NCBI GenBank assembly: GCA_029532625.1
Contig: JARFXM010000001.1
Span: 868,001-932,000, forward strand
Source of the DNA: Lomentospora prolificans
Taxonomy: Eukaryota > Ascomycota > Sordariomycetes > Microascales > Microascaceae
Direction: 5' to 3'
DNA: 64,000 bases
Shown here piece after piece: positions 24,123 through 37,671 of this stretch. Under the pieces are notes generated by a model. That model saw only the letters and a list, made by a program, of their open reading frames with translations, searched no databases and was not told where the DNA came from. The position numbers and the translations under genes are program-made. How positions within the stretch are numbered: the first letter of the stretch is position 1; every line of letters begins with the position of its first letter.

Positions 24123-25573
24123 TCAATATATGTCCCACAGACTGACCTTTCCGTCTTTGCTACCAGCGGCAATCCAGTGCGCCGTTTTAGCGTGGTTTAT
24201 TCTCCTCTCCTTCACATTGAAGAACGTCGGTGACTTGCTCTGAGGAATAGGTGTCACCTCTGGGGTTTGTTGATCCTCTACGGCCTTGCCTCCTTCTGTG
24301 CTTGACCCACTCGTGAGTCGAGGAGCGAAATCAGCTACCTTTGCGGCGTGCACAGAGGCAAATGCTACAGCGTAGCAACCAGATTGGTGCCACTTTAGTA
24401 CAGCGACCTCCTTCAATGATTTAGTGGAGTACACCCGGACTTTCGAGTCCCATCCGGCCATCGCAAAGATGGTTCCATCAGACCGAATCTTGAGGCTCTG
24501 CTGGCCTGAGTGTTTGGTATTTACGGCCTTTAGTGGTGATGAAGCTGGCGCCTGCGACTTCTCTGGAGCCTTCTCAGCCTTGTTAGAATCGTCGGTTGGT
24601 GTTCTGTCGCGAGGAATAGGGTGTTTCGCAACGACGGCATCCGCGCTAGACGTGATAAAGTAGGTGTAGCAAGGTGACACGTCAAAGGAAAGGATCGGCT
24701 GCGAATGTGCTTGACTCTGGTACAGCGGGGTCCACTCGCCCGCATCAAGGTTCGCCCGCAAGACTACTGCGGCTCCATTCTCATAGGCTGTGATGAGGTG
24801 TAGGCTGCCATAAAGGTGAAAGAGAGATAGCGCCATGGGCATACCTGCGCCTGACGAGGGCTTTAGGGTGTGGATGCGATGCTGGGTCGGAAGATGATAG
24901 ATGTCAACCTTGGTTTTAGATTAGTAGACCGCGGTTGATAGAGCAATGCGTCTGGTTGGAAAGCTCACTCCTTCTAGGATCGTCGGGTTGGCCGCTGCGA
25001 TGAGAACCTCCGTTGACTCCGAGATGCTCTGGCTCCCGTTGCACGATGCCATGGCAAAGGCACAGAAGTTCATGGAATTGACCGGCAGCACATGCTGCAT
25101 CCACGGCTTAGGTCGATCATCCGGGATGTCATCGAGCGGCAACGCCTGGCTGAGACTAGGCTCATCCTCAGCGCGAAACTTCCAAACAATCAACTCATGA
25201 TCCCTCCCATGCCTGCATGTCTTGTCAGCGAGGTAATCGCGAGAGGCCGAAAGGCCGAGGGACAGCTAATAAAAAAAATAAAAATAAAAGAAAGACAGAA
25301 AGAAAAGATACGGAAGGAGCAAAGAGACGCGCAGGCTACCTACGTAACAAGCTTTTGGGGACCCCACTCTCTGATTCCGAGGACTGTTTTCTGATGGGCC
25401 CTCCATACGGCCCTCGGACGCATGATGGTGAGATCCCATACGACAAGGTAGCCCTCGGCATCAGCCGTGACCAGTCGCTCGTTGTTCCAGATAAATGTAG
25501 CTGCGTGGACCTGGGCCTTATGGCCGCGCAGGATGGCCTTCGGCTGTGGTAGCCCCGACGACGGCGGCTCCAT
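24123..25573 (-). CDS. ASA1: Asa1, ASTRA-complex-associated WD40 protein
   Basis: Three exons (25573-25344, 25212-24969, 24908-24123) give 419 residues. The N-terminus (LPQPKAILRGHKAQVHA, then LVTADAEGYLVVWDLTIMRP) and the following THGRDHELIVWK block match ASTRA-associated protein 1 of ascomycetes. WD40 repeats run the whole length and end with GSKDGKVSLWDIY. In yeast, Asa1 is part of the nuclear ASTRA/TTT assembly (Tel2-Tti1-Tti2, Rvb1/2, Tra1), which matures PIKK-family kinases. The region around residues 255-275 is a Lys/Ala/Ser-rich loop between blades. The start is the first ATG in frame; the open frame upstream has only a GTG. Intron 2 (60 nt) has a TACTAATC branch site and an unusual AAG acceptor. 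The gene is convergent with the P450. Confidence 0.9.
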
Positions 25574-28500
25574 TGGGCAGGTTGTTATCTTTCGAAATAG
25601 GGTGGGTGTGAGCCGTTGGCGCACTGGTTAGACGCAAGATATGCGAGCCGGAAGGATGGGAAGCATGAAGATTGGCTAGGTCGGATATTACGCTTGCTTA
25701 TCTCGGGAAAGCTCGCGGGTTTTTTTTTTCCTATTTTTTTTTCTTTTCCTCCCCGACGTCTGGGAGGCGCCGATGAAGCTCAAGAATGAAGGAGCAGTTG
25801 AAGTGTTGAGCTCTTGAGGTCTTGTGTGGGGTTGGACGTCAAGCTTGAACCCCACACCGGCTGCTGCACCTGTCAGCTGGTTGAACTGCATAAATGCAGT
25901 GGGTGACTAAGTGAAGAAACAAAAAGGCAGGTGCTCTCCACTATATTAAACAAAGCCTCTTTGCCAGCCCAACGCACACGGTCGCCTGTAGAAGTTCGCT
26001 AGCCGTCGAAAAAAAACAATAGTTGCACTCGACTGACAGCGTCCCCGCTGCGCCTCAGACGCAAATGGTTTGGAAAGAAGGAGAAAATCCCTCTGTTACT
26101 TTAACCATGGCTGGCTGCAACCGCTCAAATTCTCCGAGCCGCCGGCAGTGTGACGTGAGCTTCCCCTTTCCTTCGGCACCTCTCACCACCACCCTGGACC
26201 CCCAGGCGGGAAGGCCAGCCCTTCTCGGATGTCCGGTTGCAATGCTGCACCAAGCCGGATGCATGGACACAAAGTGCCCCGCCCCCGGCCGAACTCTCCG
26301 TTTATTGTTGGCAATCAGCAGTGAAGGGGATGTCAGGATGGCCGGAACGATGCGGCTGCGGGTTTCCGAAAACATGGGCTTTCTGGAAGGCTCGGACCCT
26401 CCTCGAAGATCTAGATCCGTTGGGAGTATTGTCCTTGATGCCATGTGTGCAGAATATTACTGGTAGACAATGTCTAGATGAGCGGACGCCTGACAACGGG
26501 GCTTCACGCCTCTGTTGGTGACGTCGCGCCGCCCGGTAGACTGCGAGATCAACCCCCCCCCCAACGATGCCAATTTAGAAGAATGGAGCCTGGATCATCT
26601 TTCACAAAAGCACTGTACTAGGCCTCGGCCTTGAAACTCACGGGCACATGGCCAAGTGCGCTCGACTAGATCCGGCTCAAGCTTTCACCTCTCCTGGATA
26701 GTGGTCTTGGGAGATGTGCAACGAGCAGTGGAGCGCTTCATTCCCTGCTCACCGCAGGCCTGTCTGCCTGCACACAAAGACCCGAGTATGAAACGGAGCC
26801 TGACCACCTTGTTCGCGCCAAAACTTCCAATCTCGGAGGCGCTCTGTCTCGCCGTTTTTGTATTGGCGCATTCGACTCTGTATCCACTCGTCGCTCTAGC
26901 GTCTTCCTGCGATAATTCACCCAATGCAAAATTTGAGACATAAAGCCTCCCGTAGTTGCATGCGGTGGAAAGAAAAAGAATGGCCGTTGTGGGTTGCTTC
27001 ATCCGCGAGATGCATAACTGTCGGCCATTTATTTATCCCCTCTGTTTCTTCCTCTATCTGCAAAGACCTCCAATTACGACTCACCTCCCGTAACCACTGA
27101 CGTCGATGGCTGCGACAGTGAATAAATAGGGTTGGGTTTTTGCTTGCTCGCTGGCTTTGCAGGTGGAGAGACAGAGGTGTGCCTTCTGAACAATGACACA
27201 TCGTGGAACGCAAGGTTGGCCGCATCGACACGCATGCTTGATCTATTTACCTTGATTTTGTGAGCTCGGTCTCTCGCTCTCCTGAGAATTGAAAAGGTCC
27301 AGTACGTCCGTCAGCCAGCCAGCCAGCCAGCGTCGCTCAAAGCCAGCACGCCCAGTCAGGCTGGTGTGCCATTGAGCCCGTGCGAATGGTTGACCTGCCA
27401 AATACCACCCGGTGTCTTAGGAACCAGCCGTCACGGCATATTTCCTTCCAAAACAGACGAACCATCCTAAAAAGTGAACTTGCCGTCTTTGGCTGAATTC
27501 ATGGCCCGACCTAGATTGTTTCGGTCCCCTCTTTTCTCCCCTGCCTGGACGGGACGGTAGAAACCCTCAAGGATACATGCCCGCCAGCTGGCTACAGAAA
27601 GAAAGTATGCAGGCCTCGGAGAATTTATTCACCCAGGACTCTCCCAAGAGGACGATGCATCCTCCCATCGTGGGGTCTACGGATATAGCCTATCAATTTA
27701 CGCCCCGAGGCATCGTTTCTGGAAGAGATGCGTCGGAAACAAAGTCGGCATATGCAATGCCAGCGATGAGCGGAAACCCCGTGTCAAAGCTGGGTAGCCA
27801 GTTGTTATCTTGTCGTCAGTCGTCAGTAGACTGGCATTAATTCCCATCATTGCACTATGCAACTGTTGGCAAAGCGGATATCCAAGAAGGCGGCACGCGC
27901 GGTTTCAATTGGGTAGATGGGGAAAGGAAGAGGTTAGCTTGGCTAAAAGAGGCAAGTTGAGATCTGATAAAGTGCAAGCGGAAATTTCTATCTCAAATCC
28001 TCAAACTCGATACAGGAGTCGTCGGTGACCGCCGTTCGTTGATGGATGGAGACCGTGTGAGAACGAGTGCTGGGGAGGGGGGAGATGGGCGCAAAAAGGG
28101 GCATCATGGTCGATTGCCATGCAAGAAATGGAAAAGGAAGCCATGGAAAGCTTCCAAATAGAAGGACGAGCCTTCCCTTGCTGTTAACAGGTTTGAGTGT
28201 TCACGTTGGATCGACAGTGAACGAGGACAGGAATTAGGCAAGCATCACGAAGATCAAACACCTCTGAGAGTGCTCGCAGGCCGATTTGGACAGGCTCTCT
28301 TACCTGAGCGAGTCTGAGACTCGGAGACGAGCAAAAATTAGTCCAGATTTGCTTAAATTTTACGAAAAATAATTGAATTTCAGAATCTGTCTTGGATGTT
28401 TCCCTCCGTGACTCCCAAAACCAAATATCCATTTCGCATAAGCGAAACAGGTGGATATGTTGGAACCATCAATCGAAAGCTCGTCTTGACCGTGCAGTCG

Positions 28501-31117
28501 TTCATCGGGAAAGATTTACTTGTACTTGGGAGGTCTTGGTGCTTGAAATGAAGGCTGTGCATTCGGACGAAACGCCGGGAAAGTTAAACACATACTCCTC
28601 GGGCAACGCGGCGGGTACAAGCGACCTGGGATGAAGATGGTTTGGGGAAGGAACAGCCAAGATTTGTGGCCAGTGCCCGGCTGGCGATTGAACAGCCAGC
28701 CAGTGGTGATTGGAGGATGCATCCCTGGGAGTATGGATCTTAGCTGGAACCTTGGGCCGCTCGGTCGCTGGCCGAGTGCAACACAGCTCCACCGGTAGGC
28801 CGGACGAGGCCAGGAGTTTGTGTGTTCGTAACGTTGTGATTCTGCTCAGTAATACTCTTTCGGGGTTGAGGGAGGGATCAACGTGCCAGCACTTGGTTTT
28901 ACAAATAAGTGCACGAGGGATCAGACAGGTCTTCGACGATTTCACGCCAGGCCAGGCTCTGCAAAAGACCCACCCTACAGGCACAGCAGGGCACAACAGC
29001 CAGCTTAGAGTCTGTCCAACCTTTAGAAATCATAAAAATATTACTAAAAATCCCGAATTTCTATCCCGGTTTTATTAGGGTATTCATGATTTATATGATT
29101 TGAAGATATTAGTTGACATCTCTGGGGTATTGTAGTAAGAGTGCAACAAGCTGCCTCCATTGGTGCCATTTCCACGCCCAGTGTGGAAAGGCGGATACAA
29201 GTACCTGTACGTTTCAGCTTTCTCCATTCGACACTTGTCAGCTTCTCGAGGGGAGGTGTTCTGGGGCCAGCTGTTGAGGCTGGCCTCGCCCCTGTGAGCA
29301 GCGCTTCGTACCGTACACGAATAATAGTGCCGAAACGCACTGACGGGCGGCGAAATGCAACTCAAGCCGAAGCACATCTCTGACATTTGAAGCCCAGCTC
29401 CACCGACCCGTGCCATGATACGGCGGCCGGGATCAGCCAGGCGATGCCCACAGCTGCCCTTTCCTGGAGGGGTCAATGTTCCAAGGACGTTCGAAGAAAT
29501 AGGAGAAATACTCCAGGAAGGCACGACACGACGTAGCTCAAACCCCTGCCGCCAGGCCTACAGACATGTTGCAGAGTGTTTCTGTAGCTGGCTTCCAGAA
29601 ATAACTCTTAACCCAGTGGCCCTTTGAAGTCGCCTTACTCGTGTCCTCACTCTCTCATTAGTCGCACCTTCCGACGCGGCGCTAGCTGGCTGCACTCTGC
29701 ACTCTGGTACGCAGATACATTACTCGGAGCATGCTAATCTTTCCGTACCCCGTGCCTTCCCTGCTCATAACACTGGCTTTTAGCCCCTCCCTTCCCCGTG
29801 TTTCTGGGCTCTGTCTTTTGACCGTCGTCCCGTTCTCTCCTTCCCTGTCTTTCGTCGCCATTTGTCGTCAACGGGAACTACCCTTCCCACTCTCGAACGG
29901 GGCCTGAATTTTTCTTTTCTTTCCTTTCTTCGTATCGATTCCGTTTCCAAGTATTCCGATAGCTTTGAAAACAAGGTCTATAAACCAAGTATTCCTTCGT
30001 CTCTCTCTGGTGCCACCGACGGAAACGATAGAACCCTGCGCGGACCCCAGAAGCAACTCAATTCCAGCCTTTCCCCGAACGGTCATTGATCCGAACTCGG
30101 CGGAGCCACAATTTGAGCTCTTCCTGCGCGAACTAGGAACACCGACGGACGGATGGGATATAGTCCCGAAAAGTCTATTGTGGCCTGGTGCTGAGAATTG
30201 GATTGTCAACCTCCCCCTCGGCTTTTCAACATCATCACACACGACCGATTTATGATTCTGATTTTTTTTTTGTTTAATCTACGGTTTCCGAAGCAAGCGC
30301 CAGGTGAATCTTGGTCGCAAGCCTCACTTGTCTGGGATATACTGTTTGTCTTGCCCTCAACCACTCTGCCCCTCTTTTCCTTTTTAGCTTGCGAAATACT
30401 CGAGAGTCCTCCGGAAACAGAGAGGTTACTCACTGTTATGCGCGAAGAGCGATTTCGAGAGGAGAACTTGGAGATGGAGAAGACAGCTCCCGCCCCTTTA
30501 GCAATTTGTCTAATCTTTCGCCAACTACAGACGTCCATTTCCCAAAAATCCACCTTGACCAGAAGAAAAATCCCGATTTTTTATTCTAGCGATCCTGAAG
30601 TCTAACGCCCGCCCCGCGATCGTTTTACCCCCGCTGCATTCATTCCCCATTCCCCGCTCAAACGATCGTCAACATCGGGCCTACAGCTGGTTAACGCGGT
30701 TTGTTCGCACTTTTGACGCTCTCCACGACTAAAAGCAAATGGTGACGGAGATTCAACCGGACCGTCAAACCATCCCGCGAGATCTACCCCGTTTCACCTT
30801 CTCGTGGACTGTGTCCGATGCCGATATATCATGACCCTGCATTGTTGAACTGGTTCATCAAGCAGGCCCTCCCCTCTTCTCGACCTCCCCAACGACATCG
30901 GCTTGACGACGAGTAATCTTGACTGGTTACTCCGGGCACCCGCGCGCGATTCTTGCGATTCCATCCTCAGTTCAGCTTGGTAATAGAGCTGCAGCCCTGG
31001 CGGCCTTCATTGCTGGCCTCTCCGACCGTCACCATCCCGGGCTTCGGCCACGGTGCTCTTCCTCGGCCACTCAACCCTCCGTCCTCTTCTCGACGAGACT
31101 CTCCGTCTACTCCCACC
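25574..31117. other. 5.5 kb intergenic region between Asa1 and the Zn2Cys6 gene
   Basis: Divergent upstream region of two genes. I find no supportable gene although many 60-165-codon open frames exist on both strands. It includes a (CAGC)5 run at 27312-27331. From about 29760 the DNA is strongly pyrimidine-rich with CTTTC/CTTCC blocks, as expected for a long promoter and 5' leader of the regulator gene at 31118. Long leaders with upstream reading frames are common for fungal regulators. Confidence 0.5.
27312..27331. repeat. (CAGC)5 tetranucleotide repeat
   Basis: Five perfect CAGC copies in intergenic DNA. Related CCAG/CTGG words recur through the window, notably near 58600-58650. Confidence 0.9.
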
Positions 31118-33847
31118 ATGAAAACCACTCTTCCCGACCGTCCCCTCGACGTCTCCCCCACAAAACGCCAAAAAGTACTAAGCGCGGCCATGCGCAGTGG
31201 CACGCCACAGAGCACCCACTCCCGAAGGCGGAGTGGCAGCGTTCAGTCCCTTGCCACGATCGCCGACGAGTCTACAAGCCCTAAAGATGTCGCTTCCGCC
31301 ACTGCACCCGCAACAAAATCGCGGAGGGTGCGAACCGGATGTCTAACGTGCCGCGAGCGGCACCTGAAGTGCGATGAGGCGACCCCCGATTGCGTAAACT
31401 GTCGCAAGAGTAACAGGGAGTGCAAGAGGGGTGTGAGGTTGAACTTTATAGATATCCAAGTGAAAAACCCACCGTTACTGCCACCTACACCCGAGTGGTC
31501 TGGTAAGTCGAACTTGGGTCCATTGGCGTTGAGCAAAAACTGACAACTGGCGCGTAGTACAATTTCAAGACGAGTCGAGACTCATAGCATCGGAATATAT
31601 CGGAGGTCTTCATCGTTATGATATCCTCGAAAGGCGGACACTCACCCCGCCCCAAGAGGCTGATGTTGAAACTGCACTGAATCTTCAAAGACGGCATCAC
31701 GAGCACAAGCGGGCAGTGAGCAGTATGACACCAATGACTCTGTCGGATCCTTCTATGCGAGCATCGGTGCCACCACTATCCTACGCCACTCCTAACCTCT
31801 CTCACATCGACGGGTCACAGTCTGCAGATGTCTCTCAGATGCATTCTAGACAGAGCAGCACAGCGTCGTATTTTGCAGGGGCTCTCAATTCACACTCGAA
31901 CGGCGGATTTGGCCTCGGCATTCAAGACTCCTTGAGGATAAAGGACGACGTTGCTCGAACAAAGGCGCACGCGTACCGGAATAGCGATGTCAGCGTTACT
32001 TCACTACCAGTCACGCCTCCTATAGCCCCGGCACCGCCGCCTACTGTTGGTGGAAGCACCGGCAACTTATCACTCGATGGAATGGTGACGCCGCCACCGA
32101 GTGAGACGGCGGTGTCGGGTGAACGAGCCTATCTCAACTCGCCCGAAGAGGTCTACTACATGCAGGTCTTCGTGGAAGAGGTCGGCGTGTGGATGGACTC
32201 TATGGACAAGGAGAAGCATTTCAGCCGTCTGATCCCCTACCATAGCCTCAAGTCGCCCATGCTCTTGAACGCTTTCCTGGCTTGTGGCGTCAAGCATCTC
32301 ACTCTCGTGAACCCGGCCTATAACGATGATAAGGCCCTCTTTTACTACGACACGGCGACCACGCAACTACTCCGGTCTCTTCAGAACCCCGACCGCAACA
32401 CCGCCGAGTGTGCTACAACAGCCGTTGTGCTCAACGTCTACGAAATCATGTCCGAGAAGCCGGCGGCACGCATGAATCACATTGCCGGCGCTCGTGCGCT
32501 CATCCGGGAGTGTGGCTGGAACGCCAAAAGCACCGGCATCGGTGCAGCTTGCTTCTGGCTGAACATTGGCATGGAGGTGCTCTCGTGCTTAGCCTTCAAC
32601 TGGCAGACGTCGTGGGATCCAGACCAGTGGGGCGTCGACATGGACTTTACCCCGCCCGAGGGCGACGACGACCGGAGCGTTATGGATGATCAGATTGGCA
32701 AGGAAGAGATTTGGGTTCAGCGCATCTTCTACATTGTTGGCAAGATTGCCAACTTCCGCGCGACGATTCCCAAGTTCCAAGAGGCGTCCCCGCACGATGA
32801 GCAGATTCGGTTGGGTAACAGGCTGGCGCAGTGGCAGGAACTCAAGTCGCTGTGTGACAATTGGAACAATGCTTGTCCCGAGACCATGCACCCGTTTGGA
32901 TACCTGTATCCCTCGCAGACCAACTCTAAATCGGCGTTCCCCAACATCTGGTCAGTTTGATTTGTGGTCTAACCGAGTCGTGCTACGGTAACTAACCTTT
33001 CATTTTCAGGCTTATCAAGCGCGCTGCTATCGTCGGACGCCTATTCTACCACACGGCGCAGTGTCTTCTCGCGCAGACGCACCCGCTCGAGCCCGGTCGA
33101 ACCTCTGAGGAGATGCGCGCGATCCAACTTCACCACGCTCACCAGGTATGCGGTATCGTTGCGCATGTTAAGGACCGTGGCGTATCGTCCGTTGCTATCC
33201 GTAGCCTGGCCATCGCATCCAGCGTACTCACGGACCCGCGTGAGCAGGACGAGGTGCTCGAGATTATGCAGAAGATCACCAAGGAATCTGGCTGGGGTCT
33301 TGGTAGGGTTATGACGGAACTGAAGAAGGCATGGGGTAGGGACGCTGGTGGTGGCCCAGCAGGCGAGAAGGGTGTCGGTTTGGCGGCCAAGTTCTTCGGA
33401 CCCGGCCAGGCGTCGCAGTCTCCCGGCCAGAATCCGATCCCGCCTATGCAGCCTACCCAACCGCAACAGCAGGTTCCTCCTGTACAGCAACACATGCCTG
33501 ACCACGCTAGCCAGCACCATCAGCAGCAGCACTACCCGCAGAGGCCCGGCCCCCAGCAGCGACGAGCAACACATCCCCAACCGCACGTGCAGCCACAACA
33601 GCAGATACACACCCCGCCGATGTCGGGTCAACAGCATCACCACTTGATGGGTACGGCTCCGGGACAGCAAACGCCCATCGTGTCGGCATCTGGTACGCTG
33701 GTGGTCGCGCCTGCGCCGATGAAGGCATCCATTAACCCGCTCTCGTTTGCGGACTTTAGCCTACCGAACCACCCGTATCAGAACTGGTACGAGCCGCCAA
33801 GCCGGGGTGCCACGGCCGGTACTTCATTGAGTCAACCTTTTTTCTAA
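31118..33847 (+). CDS. Zn2Cys6 transcription factor with fungal-specific middle domain
   Basis: Three exons (31118-31502, 31558-32950, 33010-33847) give 871 residues. The zinc cluster is C75-x2-C-x6-C-x6-C-x2-C-x6-C102 (CLTCRERHLKC...), preceded by a basic stretch (KSRRVRTG) typical of DNA-binding contacts. A large helical region (about residues 290-690) with YYMQVFVEEVGVWMD and MNHIAGARALIRECGW fits the second class of fungal transcription-factor domains (Fungal_trans_2). The C-terminus (about 750-840) is rich in Gln, Pro and His and probably activates transcription. It acts in the nucleus; the target genes cannot be inferred. The start is the ATG in CCCACCATGA, the only good initiation context; the frame remains open further upstream. 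Intron 2 has the classic CTAACC...TTTTCAG end. Confidence 0.88.
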
Positions 33848-34648
33848 GGCTTGACGTTTCTCCATCTATCTATAGGAAGCAGGTGTAGGCTTCCGTGTCG
33901 GGCAGAGATGTCGTATTGGGCAATCTGACCATTTATGCTTTAATGAATGAATGAGCGATGCGCTGTTTTGTCTTTCTGGTTATACCTTGCTCCACGCGTC
34001 AATTTCGTTGGGGTTTTGATTAGATATGGGATTAGGGAAGTTCACGGTTTATACAACTCAAGAGGAAAGGTGCCATTGGAAATAAGGGGACCTGGATAGA
34101 CAATGCGAATAGTGAGCGCTTGCTTGCTGACGATCTCGAGCGGACCACGAAACAAATAAGGGACAAGATCGGATTTAGGTCGTCTGCTAGATCGGCTCGG
34201 CTTATTTTGGCTAGTGCTATGGTGGGACGGAGGAGGTCTTCGCATCATAAAAAGGAAAAATAAAAATAGTAAATGAGAAGTTACACTTCATTGTCTTTTC
34301 TTACTTGGTGCTGCCTGTGACTCAATGTGGGATGTCGTGGCCGGAAGGATTCCATACTCATGAGCCAGGGGCGCTGCTGTTAAACACGCACAAACGACGA
34401 TGAAATGTGGATCGAATGATATCAAGGCACTTTAAAGGGTATCCGTTCTATTAACTTTGTCTATCTATCGAGGTATGTATGGGAATTTGATCCCTTATAC
34501 GTCCCGCGTCGATGTGTTTGATGTAATTCATTCCTACTCTCGCTCTATAAGAGGTAGGCAATGAAATACCAGTGGCGAGTCTATCATGTATGCCTCTCTA
34601 TAGTCCATGCTGCCATCTACTACGTTTATTTTGCTGCATCCTGCTCGT
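33848..34648. other. convergent 3' spacer
   Basis: About 800 bases between the ends of the Zn2Cys6 gene and the HAD phosphatase gene, holding both 3' untranslated regions. No gene seen. Confidence 0.6.
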
Positions 34649-35629
34649 TTAAACGACCCTCTGGGCAATGACCTCACCGTTGGCGCCGTCGCTGCGCATG
34701 CATTCCTCCTGCTCGACGGCAGGGTCGGGCACGGCAATGCCGTACTTCTCATAAGGGAAGTTCTCGAGGCTAGGCAGTCTCTCGGCCCAGCCATCGTCGA
34801 TCTCGCCAAGCTGGTGGAGATCGACATCGCCAGCCTGGCCGGTCCTTCCTGCGAGGACCTCAGCCTCACGACCGGCGTACTCGGAGAGCAAGCCCTCGTG
34901 GGGGACCCAGATGACGCGCATGCCGGCCCTCCTGCCGGCCTCGACGCCGGGGACGCTGTCCTCGAAGACGAGGCACTCCTCTGGCTTCACGGGGGGCTCG
35001 CCGTCGGGCAAGCTCTCGTTGATGGTCCTCAGGGCGAGCAGGAAGATGTCGGGAAGGGGCTTTCCCCTACCGGGCTCAATACGCGGATCGTCGCCTAGGA
35101 CCTGCCTGTTCGCGTCGAACACGCTGAAGAGCTCCGTCAGGTGGGTGGTCTTGAGCTTAAAGTTGCTCTCGTGGGAGCTAGTGGCGAGCGCAATGTGAAC
35201 GCGGCCCTTGGCGTCGGGGCCCTTCTTGAGATCCCAGTAACGGGTCCTGCCTAGGTCACTCAGTAACTTCTCGACGCCGGGTAGCGGGGTGGTGGTGGGG
35301 AAGAGGCGGCGCTGGTGGGCGGAGACCTCGGCGAGGTACTCGGCCTCGTCGACGGGGAGGTTGGCCCAGGCTTGAAAGAGGCGGGTGGCTTCGGCGCCGG
35401 GGCGGCCCTGGAGCCTGGCCTTGATGGACCAGGGGAGGTTGGGGCGGTCGTACTTTTGGAGGACGAGGTTGATGCATTGGGTGTAGAGGTCTTCGGTGTC
35501 GAGGAGGAGCCCGTCCATGTCGAAGATGCAGGCGCGCACCGGGGGGAAGCTGCAGTTGTTGGGTCTCTAATTAGCTGTGGAAGGGAGGCTTGGGCGAAAT
35601 TGGGAGACTTACTCTGTTTTGGGAGGCAT
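34649..35629 (-). CDS. HAD-superfamily phosphatase, pseudouridine-5'-phosphatase-like
   Basis: A 17-nt first exon (35629-35613) and a large second exon (35549-34649) give 305 residues. HAD motifs are complete: nucleophile D16 and D18 in FDMDGLLLDTE, motif II in ALATSS, the Lys motif in GRGKPLPDIF, and the acidic motif IV in CLVFEDSVPGVEAG. The order and spacing match the animal pseudouridine-5'-phosphatase (HDHD1) and yeast glycerol/deoxyglucose phosphatase group, cytosolic enzymes acting on small sugar or nucleoside phosphates. Exact substrate is inference. The tiny first exon (MPPKT) is supported by GTAAGT, a CTAATT branch site and a CTGCAG acceptor, and by a good phase join just before the motif; starting at the internal Met inside motif I would remove the nucleophile. 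A C-terminal tail of about 55 residues extends past the HAD core. Confidence 0.88.
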
Positions 35630-36447
35630 TGCGAAGAGCGAAGATGTTTGGTTGGGGATGATGTGGTTCTGGAGAGAAAGGAGAAAGGGGGAGGGGGGGG
35701 GTTTGCCGGGGGAGATGTGTCGGGGAAAGCTAGTTGCTTTCGGGAGCTTGGAGATTTTATAGACGAATCTAAATTATTCTAGAAGTTATGCTTGATGATG
35801 AAATGGAAGGGGCAAGGGGCAATGCAGGCAGGGCAGAACCGCCGAGTCGCACCTTCTCCGCCGCTTTCAATGATTCATCTCCCAGCTTCCTCGCGAACTC
35901 GGACAAAAGAGGCAGGCAGGGATCGAAAGAGGAAGGCGGGGGCGGGGTAAAATATTTTCATTCTACTTCGGACACGAGGTGCGAGGTGGCTTTCTCATTT
36001 CATGTCTGTTCATTATTCAGGTCCTCCAAAAGCTAATACCCCGAATCCCCACCCCGGGCCCCCCGGCTGACCCCTGGCTCGACTTCTTTTCAAACTTTTC
36101 TTTAGCTCCAGGGGAGGGAAAAGCCGAATCCGAGATTCTAGCCAGCGGGGTGCAACGCTTGGCTGGCTGGCCATCTCACAGGGCTCTAAACCTTTAGCGC
36201 GGTTCGAGCCAGCAAAAACCGACCCGACACTCGCAGCGCCAGGCTGTCAGAAAGAAAAATATCGGAGCGACATAAGCAGCCAAACGTCGTCATTGTTTCC
36301 CAAGAATTCTCCACTCCGCCACCACCTCGAATTCCAGTCTCCTACCACCGTCCAATCCCTCGTCCACGCGCCCTCGGACAGCTTTCTCAATAGAATACTT
36401 GATAGTCACAGATCAAGCAAGCCAGTTTACGCCAGACCTCTTTTGAC
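35630..36447. other. divergent promoter region
   Basis: Shared upstream DNA of the HAD phosphatase (minus) and the TPR protein (plus). Purine/G-rich near 35665-35705. No gene seen. Confidence 0.6.
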
Positions 36448-37671
36448 ATGCCGCGCCCTCAACGCGCCAAGCCCGCCGGAGCACCATGGCCCGACACCGC
36501 CGCGGCGGTGCCTGAGGCGACTACCGCCGAAAAAGCCGATGACGAACAGCCCGCCGTAACGTTCACGCCCGAGGAAGAAGCGGTAAGGAAGCTTGCATCA
36601 TCTTGGAGGGGAGCACGTCCTGCACGTTTGCTTTGCACTGGATGAATTACGTTTACTATTTTTTTTCCCTCCCCCTTTTTTTTTCCTGCAGAGCGCCTGC
36701 ACGAGGTTCCACTGCAACCTTGTTATCTCGTTTTCGACTTGTACCTCCCCCTCCTCCACCAAGTCTTTCTTGTCTTGCTTTCGGGGTTCAATCGTGTTGC
36801 ATTCTCACAACACCTTTCAGCAGTCTTAATGCTTGCTTGCTAACATGTTGACCCGCTTTCCAAGAATCTCGTCAAAGAGTCGAATGAGAGAAAGGCCGAG
36901 GCAAATAATCTCTTCACATCAAAGAGGTACAATGACGCTTTGGCCAAGTATGAAGAGGCCGCCTCGACGTGCCCACATTATCTAGACTACGAGCTTGCTG
37001 TGCTAAAATGCAACGTCTCGGCGTGCCATCTGAAGCTAGAGGAATGGAAGGAGGCCATTGATAGCGCCACGGCTTCGTTGGACGGGTTATCCCGGATCGA
37101 GAAAAAGGAGGCCAAGCAGGTTGAGGAAAAGGCCGGGAAGGACAAGGAGGACGAAGAGGGCGTAGAGGAGGAGATTATCAGCACGGGAGCGTCGAATGCG
37201 GCACCTGCACCCGAGACGCTGGATCCCGAAGAGGAGGCGAGAAAGAAGCGCGAGGAGGATGTAAAAAGGATCCGAGCAAAGGCTCTGATGAGGAGAGCAA
37301 GGGCGCGGAGCGAACTCGGCGGATGGCAGAACCTGGCCGGGGCGGAAGAAGACTATAAGATGCTGTCGCAGATGGATAACCTTGGCCCGGGCGATAGGAA
37401 GATTGTCATGGTGCAATTGAAGCTGTTGCCGCCAAGGACGAAAGCTGCGCAAGAAGCTGAAATGGCGGAGATGTGGGGAAAGTTGAAGCAGGTGAGAAGT
37501 TTACAGACTGATCGGTTCCCACTGGCACTTTCCTAACGGCGTTTTTGTTCCTAGCTTGGAAACGGTATTCTCAAACCGTTTGGTCTTAGCACGGAAAACT
37601 TTCAGTTTACGAAGGATGAGAAGAGTGGTGGTTATAGCATGAACTTTCAGCCGGGTGGGCCGAGTTCGTGA
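36448..37671 (+). CDS. TTC1-like tetratricopeptide repeat protein
   Basis: Exons 36448-36582, 36865-37491 and 37555-37671 give 292 residues. Three TPR-type helix pairs are seen: around LFTSKRYNDALAKYEEAA, AACHLKLEEWKEAID-like SACHLKLEEWKEAIDSA, and ALMRRARARSELGGWQNLAG. A long charged linker (about residues 125-165) splits repeats two and three. The C-terminus LGNGILKPFGLSTENFQF is the signature tail of TTC1, also a 292-residue protein in human. TTC1 binds Hsp70/Hsp90 tails and Ras/G-alpha proteins in the cytosol; a co-chaperone-type role is the natural inference. The first intron (282 nt) is long and ends with an AAG; an alternative with a small extra exon after the strong CCTGCAG at 36685-36691 is possible. 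The chosen join (PEEEA then NLVKESN) keeps the expected helix. Confidence 0.85.

Noticed and set aside
26055..28996. Several 100-165-codon frames on both strands
   Set aside because: They overlap each other, have average composition and no splice or domain support; treated as promoter/leader DNA of the regulator gene.
33041..33670. 209-codon minus-strand open frame
   Set aside because: Antisense shadow of the third exon of the Zn2Cys6 gene.
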